From: Saprospiraceae bacterium
Lineage (GTDB): Bacteria > Bacteroidota > Bacteroidia > Chitinophagales > Saprospiraceae
Direction of reading: 5' to 3'
Assembly (NCBI GenBank): GCA_019638455.1
Contig: JAHBTU010000003.1
Location: forward strand, 868,001 to 932,000
Length of the DNA: 64,000 nt
The notes beneath the pieces were generated by a model. The model was not told the origin of the DNA and searched no databases. It was given only the letters and a program-made list of their open reading frames with translations. This document shows positions 16,644 through 23,938 of the stretch, piece by piece. Numbering within the stretch: the stretch's first letter is position 1; the number at the start of each line of letters is the position of its first letter. Position numbers and translations under genes: made by a program.

Positions 16644-17441
16644 TTAATCCACCAAAAAATTCACCTGAAAATCAATGTACCCGCCCGTTCCCGGCACATC
16701 GAAATCCGAAGGACAAACCGTGACCGTCATCTGATAGGTAGCCGATGTTTCCGTTTTGCTCAACAAAATCTGCCCACCCTGCACGATCAGCCAGGCAAAC
16801 TGGAAGGGCGGCGTGCCGCTGAAATCGAACACCAAATCCGCGCAGCCGTTGCTGCACACCGACTCCGGCGGCATGGCTACCGCGATGGTCGGGATAGGAC
16901 GCCACAGCACTTGCGGCCCTTTGAATATCGAAAAACAGGAGGCGGCGCTGTTGATGCTGTCGTTGGGCAACTGTGGCCCGGCGAGCACGGCGGCATAGTA
17001 GGTTTGGCCGAAGTTCATAACGCCCGGCAGGAAAGGAAAAAACAAAGTGTCGGAATACTGGAGGATGCTGCCCAGCGGATTGTTCGGGTTGGAGTAGAGG
17101 ATAAACCGAAGGGTGTCGCCCGGCTCTAAATGGTGGTTGCCCGGAAGCGTGAGGGCGACGATTTTCGGCCCGCACACGGCGATGGCATTGGTATCGAGTG
17201 TCCCGGCGTCGGTGGCGCAACATTTTTGGACGGTGATTTGGAAGGTGACCGGCTCGCCGGGGCAGGTGACGCGCGTGGGGGTGACGGTGACGGTGGCCGT
17301 CTGCGTGGCGGGAAGGTTGGGCGCGGTGAAGGCGATGAGCGACCCAGAGCCGCTGGCAGGCAGGCCGATGGCGGGGTTGTCGTTCGTCCAAGCGAAAGTG
17401 GCACCCGGCGAGCCGCTGAAAGCCACCCCTATGTGAACCAC
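16644..17441 (-). pseudogene. Truncated fifth PKD-like repeat gene (remnant)
   Basis: This frame encodes only the last PKD-like module (TFAWTNDNPAIGLPASGSG) and the C-terminal domain; no signal peptide or first ~400 residues are present. Homology to the other copies stops near 17.43 kb, where unrelated sequence leading to the ppiD-like gene begins. At the 3' end the conserved ...DK(F/W)CGCG terminus is cut by a TAA where the Lys codon should be (VD-stop, followed in frame by WCGC). No promoter of the array type lies upstream. It is best read as a recombination remnant at the 5' edge of the array that can donate sequence to copy 4. Confidence 0.75.
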
Positions 17442-17576
17442 AACTTGTCGCGTTCCAAAAATCGAACGAACATCCCGAAGGGTCAGGACGGCCCGCCCTC
17501 CCAGACCGCCTTGCCCTCTGCCCTCTGACTTCTACCTAAGTTTTTAAAATTCTTCCTTTTTTCCATCTCGAAACTT

Positions 17577-17584
17577 TACCTTTG
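17577..17584 (+). promoter_or_regulatory. Candidate -7 element upstream of ppiD-like gene
   Basis: TACCTTTG fits the Bacteroidota -7 motif TAnnTTTG and lies about 68 bp before the ATG of the foldase gene. A good -33 TTG is not apparent, so this is tentative. Confidence 0.4.
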
Positions 17585-17651
17585 CACCTGCTTTTTTCAA
17601 AACGACCTCGTTTTCTGTTTAAAATTTTGATTTTCAAACAATTAAGGTAAA

Positions 17652-19754
17652 ATGGCTTTAATCGGAACAATCCGTAAAAACGGCTGGATACTCATCGTCT
17701 TGCTGGCAATGGCGCTGGGTGGATTTGTCCTCATGGACATTGTGCAGAACGCCAGCAACTACTCCGCAGGCGACATCAACACACTCGGTAAAGTGAACGG
17801 CAAAGAAATCAAGCGCAGCGAACTCGAAACCTATCAGAGCTTGATATACACCAACGCAGACAATCCCTATCAGGCTCGGCAGCAGTCTTGGGATTACTTC
17901 GTGAAAAACGCCCTTTTCTCCCAAGAGGCCGAAGCCCTGGGGCTTGGCGTGGACCGCGAGGAACTGCGCGACCTCCAATTCGGCGACAACCTCAGCCCCA
18001 TCATCACCTCGCGCTATCGCACCCCCGAAGGACTGCCCGACTTCAATTATCTCAATCAGGTCAAAAGCGCCATTGATGCAGGCCAACTCGGCCAAGCAGA
18101 CCCCCGCTTTGTGGCATCTTGGGCCGAACAGGAAAAGGAAGTCATCGCCGACAGGTTGGAGGACAAGGTCATGGCAATGATTAACAAGGGACTTTACACC
18201 CCCAAATGGTTGGCGGAAGTGACTTTCCGCGAAAGCAACGAGCGCCGCGATTTTGCATATCTGCGCATTCCTTTCGACAAGGTGAGCGACACGGAAGCGC
18301 CCGTAACTGACGCAGATTACAAGGCTTTTTTGAAAGACAACCCCAAACTCTACACTCAATTGGAGGAGACCCGCGTCATCGTGTATGTCCCCATTGATGT
18401 GGTGCCGACCGCCAACGATAGTTCCTTGGCCTACGACGGAGTGGCAAAACTTCTGGACGGGCTTCGCAACACCGACAACGATTCCGTGTTCGTGCTCTCC
18501 AACAACGGAACCTACAGCCCGGCATATAAAACGAAAAGCGAACTCTCGCCAACCATGGGCGATTCGCTGATGAAACTCCCGCTCGGCACCATCTTCGGAC
18601 CCTACCTCGACGGCGGCGCTTGGAACATCGCTAAAATTATTGACCGCAAAGTGGTGCCGGATTCCGTGCGCGTGAGCCACATCGCTCTGCAAAACACCCC
18701 GGAGAACGCGGTACGCATTGATAGCCTGCTCGACCTCCTGAACACAGGCAAGGCTCGCTTCGACTCGCTGGCCTCCCAATTCAGCCAAGACACCAAAAGC
18801 GCCACCGAAGGGGGCGACCTCGGCTGGATAGGCCGCACCGCCGAAGGCAATGACTTGGCCAACTTGATTTTCTATCAAGCAGAACCGGGCAAAAACTATC
18901 GCCTCGAAAACCCCCAAGTGTTGCAGATTGTGCGCGTGACGGACAGAAAGTTTGACAAAAACGAAACAGGGCTGAGGGCTGTGTTCCTAAGCCAAAAAAT
19001 AGAGCCGAGCAAAAGCACCCAACAGGCCATGAAGGACAAGGCGCAGGCATTGGTGCTATCAGCCAAAAACCTCGACGACCTCACGGCGCAAGCTGGCGAG
19101 CAAAACCTGCAAGTGCTCACCAGCGGCAACATGAACGCAACCGACTTCATGGTAGGGGTGTTGGGCAGCGGCGACGATGCCCGCGAAATCGTTCGCTGGG
19201 CCTTCGACAAAAAAACAAAGGTCAACTCGGTGGCCCAAGAGGTTTTCTCTTTCCGCGACCAATCGGGCGGCTATTTCGACAGCCGCTATGTGGTGGCAGC
19301 CCTCAAAAGCATCACACCGAAAGGTCCCGCCAGCGTGGCCACACTGAAGGCTATCCCGGAAGCCGACCAAAAGGTGAAAAATCTTAAAAAGGCAGAAGTC
19401 ATCACTGGCAAGATGCTTCAAGCCGCTGGCGACCTCGCAGCCATAGCGGCTACTTGGGCCGTCCCGGTGGATACCGCTCGCGGCGCCACCATGATACAAG
19501 TCGGCTCCGACCCCCGCGTGGTGGGTGTTGCCTTTGCCTTGGATAAAGGCGTGGTCAGCCCGCCCATCACGAGCAACAGCGGTGTGTATGTCGTGTTGCC
19601 TCTGACCGACAAGCCACAGATTCAGGTGCCTGCCGACTTGACCATGTTCAAGCGTCAAGCATCCTCTTCGGCGCAAGCAGTTTTCCGCATGGGTTTCGTC
19701 GAATCCATGAAAAAAGCGGCCGAGGTGGCGGATTTCAGAAGCAGATTCTATTGA
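17652..19754 (+). CDS. PpiD/SurA-type periplasmic peptidyl-prolyl isomerase
   Basis: 700 aa. The N-terminus (MALIGTIRKNGWILIVLLAM) carries one membrane anchor at about residues 11-31, as in PpiD. A SurA_N-like chaperone region follows (VNGKEIKRSELETYQ). A parvulin-type rotamase domain lies at about residues 340-430 (VRVSHIALQNTPE, FDSLASQFSQDTKSATEGGDLGWIGR). The long C-terminal part resembles the second chaperone segment of Bacteroidota PpiD homologues. The protein should assist folding of secreted and outer-membrane proteins in the periplasm. It stands alone, facing away from the PKD array, with a strong terminator about 20 bp past its stop. Confidence 0.85.
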   Translation: MALIGTIRKNGWILIVLLAMALGGFVLMDIVQNASNYSAGDINTLGKVNGKEIKRSELETYQSLIYTNADNPYQARQQSWDYFVKNALFSQEAEALGLGVDREELRDLQFGDNLSPIITSRYRTPEGLPDFNYLNQVKSAIDAGQLGQADPRFVASWAEQEKEVIADRLEDKVMAMINKGLYTPKWLAEVTFRESNERRDFAYLRIPFDKVSDTEAPVTDADYKAFLKDNPKLYTQLEETRVIVYVPIDVVPTANDSSLAYDGVAKLLDGLRNTDNDSVFVLSNNGTYSPAYKTKSELSPTMGDSLMKLPLGTIFGPYLDGGAWNIAKIIDRKVVPDSVRVSHIALQNTPENAVRIDSLLDLLNTGKARFDSLASQFSQDTKSATEGGDLGWIGRTAEGNDLANLIFYQAEPGKNYRLENPQVLQIVRVTDRKFDKNETGLRAVFLSQKIEPSKSTQQAMKDKAQALVLSAKNLDDLTAQAGEQNLQVLTSGNMNATDFMVGVLGSGDDAREIVRWAFDKKTKVNSVAQEVFSFRDQSGGYFDSRYVVAALKSITPKGPASVATLKAIPEADQKVKNLKKAEVITGKMLQAAGDLAAIAATWAVPVDTARGATMIQVGSDPRVVGVAFALDKGVVSPPITSNSGVYVVLPLTDKPQIQVPADLTMFKRQASSSAQAVFRMGFVESMKKAAEVADFRSRFY

Positions 19755-19774
19755 CGACAACTTAGTTTCTAAAT

Positions 19775-19820
19775 AAAAATCCCCTTGCAACGGTTTTTTT
19801 ACCGTCGCAAGGGGATTTTT
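19775..19820. terminator. Strong bidirectional terminator hairpin
   Basis: AAAAATCCCCTTGC...ACGGT pairs with ACCGTCGCAAGGGGATTTTT around a T-rich loop. The A/T flanks make it a Rho-independent terminator in both directions. It ends the ppiD-like transcript and shields it from the adjacent IS element. Confidence 0.85.
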
Positions 19821-19904
19821 ATTTACACCGTGAAAACTACGATGGCGAGGACGCTCAACGAAGGCAATGCGAGCTCCAAGTTTGAAAAAGGCTTTTCACG
19901 CTAA

Positions 19905-20807
19905 GAGCATGTTCAAAAATTTTTGGTTAGTGAGGTGGGGTTAGTGCAGAACAACTTTTTGTCAAGCGGCCATTCGCCCTAAAATCACTTGAATGTTCGC
20001 CAGCAATATCATGGATTCCGAACTTTTTGTTGTTTTTTCATGGTCTTTATCCAATCGTCGGAAGAAATTGAACCAGCCGAAAGTCCGTTCGTTGACCCAG
20101 CGTTTTTTGATGGGCACAAAGCCCTTGGAGGTTGGCGGACGTGAAGATATCTCCACCTCCACGCCGAGTTCGGAGGCGGCAAACTCGCTGAAAGCGCCGG
20201 CGTAAACCCCGTCCACCAGAATCTTTTTCAACCGGCCAAAGTGGGCCGAGCATTGTTTCAACAATTGAATGCCCATTTGACCGTCGGGCTTGTTGGCGGC
20301 ACTGACCACCACACCAATGACGAGACCCAAAGTGTCCACCAGGATGTGCCGCTTGCGTCCGTTCACTTTCTTGTTGCCGTCAACGCCCCTTTCTTCGTGG
20401 ACAAAAGGCGCTGCCTTAACAGATTGGCTGTCAATGCAGACAAGGCTTGCGCTGACCTCCTTGCCCCAAAAAAGCCGCTCCAGTTCGGCCACCCAGTCGT
20501 TCACCGTTTGCCAAACACCCTGGCGCGACCACCGATGAAAATAATAGTACACGCTCTTCCAAGGCGGAAAAACAGCGGGCAGGTTGCGCCACTGGCCGCC
20601 TGTCCGGTGCAAGTACAAAATGCCGTTCACGACGGCTCGCAAATTATGTTTGCGTTTCCTTTGGTAGGGCAAAACTTCTTTCAGAACTTCCCATTGGGAA
20701 TCGGTCAACTCAGTAAACTGCGTTTGCATAATTTTTAAGTTTTGGTCAACTCAAAATTACGCACCGATTCCCATGTTTTTTAAAACAAATAATTTTTGAA
20801 CATGGTC
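19905..20807 (-). mobile_element. IS5-family insertion sequence (903 bp) with 3-bp target duplication
   Basis: The ends are imperfect inverted repeats: left GAGCATGTTCAAAAATT, right (reverse complement) GACCATGTTCAAAAATT. Both sides are flanked by TAA (19902-19904 and 20808-20810), a 3-bp target duplication typical of IS5/IS427-group elements. One transposase gene fills the element. It lies in the intergenic space between the ppiD-like gene and the aldehyde dehydrogenase gene and breaks no visible CDS. Confidence 0.85.
19962..20729 (-). CDS. IS5-family transposase
   Basis: 255 aa in a single uninterrupted frame. The N-terminus (FTELTDSQWEVLKEVLP...LRAVVNGILYLHRTGGQWRNLP) is the DUF4096 DNA-binding region. 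The catalytic DDE residues fit CIDSQSVK (D), LVDGVYAG (D) and NERTFGWFNFFRR (E). The frame looks intact, so the element may still be active. Confidence 0.9.
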   Translation of the reverse strand: MQTQFTELTDSQWEVLKEVLPYQRKRKHNLRAVVNGILYLHRTGGQWRNLPAVFPPWKSVYYYFHRWSRQGVWQTVNDWVAELERLFWGKEVSASLVCIDSQSVKAAPFVHEERGVDGNKKVNGRKRHILVDTLGLVIGVVVSAANKPDGQMGIQLLKQCSAHFGRLKKILVDGVYAGAFSEFAASELGVEVEISSRPPTSKGFVPIKKRWVNERTFGWFNFFRRLDKDHEKTTKSSESMILLANIQVILGRMAA

Positions 20808-20831
20808 TAAACATCCGCTACCCTCTGCCCG

Positions 20832-22289
20832 TCAAAACCAGCGCACCACTCCTTCCAGCATCCATTTCACCAAGCGGTTGTGTTTCCGATAGGGCGGCAT
20901 GAAAAAACTGGTGATGGGCAATATCCGGTTTTGTCGCAAGATGCCTCTGGCATTGCTGAACTCCAAGAAGCCAAACTCACCGTGTGTTTTGCCAATGCCG
21001 CTGTTGTTGATGCCCCCAAATGGCAGGTTGGGGTTGTAGAAATGTGCTCCACAATCATTTATCGTCACATCGCCGTTGCGAGTTTCAGCCAAAATGTATT
21101 GGATGTGTTGTCGGCTGCTGCTCCACAGATACATGGCCAGCGGGCGCGGGCGAGCGTTGATATACGCTATCGTCTCTTCGAGTACTTGATAGGGACGGAC
21201 AAGCAAAATCGGGCCGAAGGTTTCCTCTTGCCATATAGCGGCCTCCTCCGGCACATGGGTCAGCACGGTTGGTTCGACGTAGCGCGTGGCCGCATCCGTT
21301 TTTCCTCCAAAAGCCACGCGGGCGCCGCGTTGGATCGCGTCGTCGAGCAGCGTCTTTAGCCTTGCAAAATGTCGTTCGTGCACGATGCGGCACAAATCGG
21401 GAGATGCCTGCCTCGCCTCCGCCGTGTCGCCGTAAAACTGTTTGAGTTTCGCAGCGACGGTTTCCACCAAGCGGTCGTGAATGTTTTCGTGTGCCAGCAC
21501 ATAATCGGGGGCGATGCACGACTGCCCAGCGTTCATGCCCTTGAGCCACGCAATTTTGTCGGCAGCCTTATCAATGTCGGCGGTTTCATCCACGATGGTG
21601 GGGTTCTTGCCGCCCAGTTCGAGCGTGACGGATGCCAAATGATTGGAGGCTTCACGCATCACGATTTTGCCCACCGCCGGGCTTCCGGTGAAAAAGACGT
21701 GGTTGAACGGCAATCGAAGCAGCGCCTGCGCCACTTCCGCGCCACCTTCAAACAGGGCCACCTCTTCTGGCGGGAAACACGCCGCCAAGATGTCTCGCAT
21801 CACGGCGGTGCTGGCGGGCGTGTATTCGGAGGGCTTCACCACGACGCAGTTGCCCGCTGCCACTGCCGACACGATGGGGGAGAGCGTCAGGTTGAAGGGA
21901 AAGTTCCAAGGCGAAAGCACCAAGCAAACGCCTTTAGGCTCATGCACGATTTTGGAAGAAGTGCCCAGCAGCACCAAAGGTGTGCCGACCCTTTTGGGCC
22001 TGGTCCAAGAGCGAAGGTGTCGGATAGCGTGGCGTATTTCGCTATTCACCACGCCCACCTCGGAAATGTTGGTACCTGTTGGGCTTTTGCGCAAATCCTG
22101 CCACACGGCTGCTTCAATTTCTCGCCGAAAGCGGAGCATGGTGTCGTGGAGGCGGCGAAGTTTGGCGATGCGCTGGCGGGCCGATGTTCGCGCCACCACA
22201 TATTGATGTTGTTGCTGCAATTCGAATACGCGCCGCATCTCGGCTTCTTGCAGGACGGAATGGGGTGGGGTAGGCGAGGGTTCGGACAT
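20832..22289 (-). CDS. Aldehyde dehydrogenase, ALDH3-type
   Basis: 485 aa. The NAD-binding and catalytic signatures are present: SPWNFPFNLTLSP, GSPAVGKIVM, LELGGKNP (general-base Glu) and GQSCIAPDY (catalytic Cys). The C-terminal motif INDCGAHFYNPNLPFGGINNSG is typical of class-3/fatty- and coniferyl-aldehyde dehydrogenases. The protein oxidises aldehydes to acids with NAD(P)+; the physiological substrate cannot be told from sequence. It sits alone, with the IS5 element downstream and a long non-coding region upstream. Length and motifs are normal for the family. Confidence 0.88.
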   Translation of the reverse strand: MSEPSPTPPHSVLQEAEMRRVFELQQQHQYVVARTSARQRIAKLRRLHDTMLRFRREIEAAVWQDLRKSPTGTNISEVGVVNSEIRHAIRHLRSWTRPKRVGTPLVLLGTSSKIVHEPKGVCLVLSPWNFPFNLTLSPIVSAVAAGNCVVVKPSEYTPASTAVMRDILAACFPPEEVALFEGGAEVAQALLRLPFNHVFFTGSPAVGKIVMREASNHLASVTLELGGKNPTIVDETADIDKAADKIAWLKGMNAGQSCIAPDYVLAHENIHDRLVETVAAKLKQFYGDTAEARQASPDLCRIVHERHFARLKTLLDDAIQRGARVAFGGKTDAATRYVEPTVLTHVPEEAAIWQEETFGPILLVRPYQVLEETIAYINARPRPLAMYLWSSSRQHIQYILAETRNGDVTINDCGAHFYNPNLPFGGINNSGIGKTHGEFGFLEFSNARGILRQNRILPITSFFMPPYRKHNRLVKWMLEGVVRWF

Positions 22290-22582
22290 GGTTTAAGAAT
22301 CTGAGAACGACGTGACAAATTTGGGTAAATATCGAACAAAAACTGGAGTTCGAGGAAGAATTTGTGCGCTCTGCCGAAAACGGAAAAATGGGTGCGCCAT
22401 GGCGAGAACAAACATATACGCTCCGCCGTTACCTCTATGCAACCCACCGTTTTCTGTTCAAACAATCCATACGGTATCTTTGGCAGAAGAGATGTTTTGG
22501 TGAAACAAATTTTGTCAAACATCATATTCGCGGGAGAAAAGAGATTTTTTCGACGAAATGATGAAATTTTTTTCAGAAAAAG

Positions 22583-22615
22583 TTTGTGTGGATAATCGGA
22601 AAACAGCTAACATTG
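22583..22615 (+). promoter_or_regulatory. Candidate promoter upstream of structured RNA / hpf
   Basis: TTTG (22583-22586), a 21-nt spacer and TAACATTG (22608-22615) match the Bacteroidota -33/-7 consensus with one mismatch. Transcription would start near 22620 and cover the structured region at 22676-22776 and possibly the hibernation factor gene. Confidence 0.45.
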
Positions 22616-22675
22616 GGTGTTGAAAAAATAAACATTCGTTCTTTCTCGTAACGTTATCAGTTCATTTGGCATTCC

Positions 22676-22776
22676 CGCGGCAACGGAGGTTGGGCATACG
22701 ATACGCCAAAATCGGCTGAGCCGATTATTTTCGAGAACGTCATTCAACGTCATCCAGCCCGTTGCCGCGTTTTTTC
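22676..22776 (+). ncRNA. Possible structured RNA or leader upstream of hpf
   Basis: CGCGGCAACGG (22676-22686) pairs perfectly with CCGTTGCCGCG (22759-22769), enclosing a second perfect stem ATCGGCT/AGCCGAT (22711-22725), and a run of six T follows the outer stem. This looks like a ~150-nt transcript ending in its own terminator, or a leader attenuator of the hibernation factor gene 130 bp downstream. I could not match it to a known RNA family. The surrounding 22290-22900 region has no other gene that I can support. Confidence 0.4.
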
Positions 22777-22905
22777 ATATAAAAAAGAAGGAGAAAGGAA
22801 ACTGCGGATAATTTGTCCTGATGGCCGAACGCCGCTAAACTTTGTCCATTCCGATTGCAAGCCTTAATCCAAATTCATTCACCTTTAAAAGTAAGTGCGT
22901 ATATG

Positions 22906-23229
22906 ATGAACATCAGAATCAAATCCGTGCATTTCCACGCTGACCAGAAATTGTTGACTTACATTGAGAAAAAAATCAGCCGTTTGAATCGCTATTTCGA
23001 CCGCAGCAACGTAGAAGCAGAAGTTCATTTGAAATTGCAAGACAATGGGGGCCGGGTGCAAGACAAGATAACGGAGGTGAAACTCCATGTGCCGGGCGGT
23101 TGGGTAATGGACAAAAAAACGAGCAAAACCTTTGAATCCGCCATAAACGCTTCGGTGGACACCCTCAAACGACAGTTGGTGCGCCACAAAGAAAAAATAA
23201 GCGATTACGGACGACCCATCGAAAAATAG
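22906..23229 (+). CDS. hpf: Ribosome hibernation-promoting factor, HPF/RaiA family
   Basis: 107 aa from the second of two adjacent ATGs (MNIRIKSVHFHADQKLLTYI); the first, 3 bp upstream, is equally possible. The sequence has the short-HPF fold signature: a beta strand IKSVHF, a helix LLTYIEKKISRLNRYFDR, and a C-terminal helix ESAINASVDTLKRQLVRHKEK with basic residues. Such proteins bind the 30S decoding centre and inactivate ribosomes in stationary phase. It lacks the long-HPF C-terminal dimerisation domain. A clear terminator follows about 55 bp after the stop. Confidence 0.88.
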   Translation: MNIRIKSVHFHADQKLLTYIEKKISRLNRYFDRSNVEAEVHLKLQDNGGRVQDKITEVKLHVPGGWVMDKKTSKTFESAINASVDTLKRQLVRHKEKISDYGRPIEK

Positions 23230-23282
23230 ACTTTTCTCTGCGGAATCGCGTTCCGCTCATACACAGCCGCAAAACAAGGCTG

Positions 23283-23318
23283 GAAGCCCGGTCTCCCACG
23301 TCCGGGCTTCGTTTTTTG
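23283..23318 (+). terminator. Rho-independent terminator after hpf
   Basis: GAAGCCCGG and CCGGGCTTC form a perfect 9-bp stem with a 10-nt loop, followed by GTTTTTTG. It is correctly placed to end the hpf transcript. Confidence 0.85.
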
Positions 23319-23400
23319 TAAAAAGAACTCAATTATTCCAAAAAAAACAAGCCACTTCTCTTGGTTTTGCCTTACTTTCGCAGCCATATCCGTTTCTGAC

Positions 23401-23763
23401 GTGCAATTCAACTATCCATATCGGCAAATCGGCGCTTGGGCATTGGCCCTGATTTTTGCGACTACCTGCTCGCTAAAATCCGTGCACAACTTGCTCCTGC
23501 ACGACCACGACCACGACGCGCACCCGACATGTGAGGCCGCGTACAGCCACGACGGATTGCACCTGCACGACGAACGGTACAACCCCGACGACTGCTCGCT
23601 TTGCGCGTTTGTGTTGTCGGTGCCAGAACTGATTTCAATCGCGGCCTTTCCGGCCGCCATTGCGAAACTCCCAGACTCGCAACGGGCATCTCTCTACCAT
23701 GCCCCCGATTTATCGAAAATAGCCTGCGACATCACGCTGCGCCGAGGGCCGCCTTCCGCCTAA
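23401..23763 (+). CDS. Small His-rich membrane/exported protein upstream of a TonB receptor
   Basis: 120 aa from a GTG start (MQFNYPYRQIGAWALALIFA), which places a hydrophobic segment at about residues 11-25. It is followed by a metal-binding-looking stretch, LLHDHDHDAHPTCEAAYSHD, then GLHLHDERYNPDDCSLCAF with a CxxC pair, and a second hydrophobic stretch. A -7-like TACTTTCG lies about 20 bp upstream. Similar His/Cys-rich short proteins precede zinc- or copper-responsive TonB receptors in Bacteroidota, and here a TonB receptor starts 175 bp downstream. Metal binding is an inference from composition; no precise family is claimed. Confidence 0.65.
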   Translation: MQFNYPYRQIGAWALALIFATTCSLKSVHNLLLHDHDHDAHPTCEAAYSHDGLHLHDERYNPDDCSLCAFVLSVPELISIAAFPAAIAKLPDSQRASLYHAPDLSKIACDITLRRGPPSA

Positions 23764-23938
23764 GTCCCACTGTTTTTCTTTCTGTTGCCCATTTCATTTG
23801 TCGCCTGCGCTTCTCTGATTTTGGGAAGAGCGCATGATGTCGCAATCATGTACCCCGCAGCCCTTTCTGCAAAGGGCGAGCTGCTGCGACGGTGGCATCG
23901 GGTGGGCACATCGTTCCACATTTTCAACAGTTTTTATC

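Larger units (their letters stand above)
5465..17441 (-). repeat. Tandem array of four bicistronic units plus one truncated unit
   Basis: Four head-to-tail units of about 2.6-2.9 kb are visible, each with a ~162-aa small exported-protein gene followed by a ~666-aa PKD-like repeat protein gene, all on the minus strand. At the 5' (right) edge is a remnant of a fifth large gene. Blocks of the large genes are nearly identical between copies: the 3' ~600 bp of copy 4 and of the remnant (13.86-14.43 and 16.65-17.22 kb) match almost base for base, while the N-terminal parts differ. This points to repeated unequal crossing-over and gene conversion. Confidence 0.9.

Noticed and set aside
17658..18917. 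419-codon minus-strand frame opposite the ppiD-like gene
   Set aside because: The plus-strand gene has clear parvulin and membrane-anchor features; the antisense frame has no recognisable domain.
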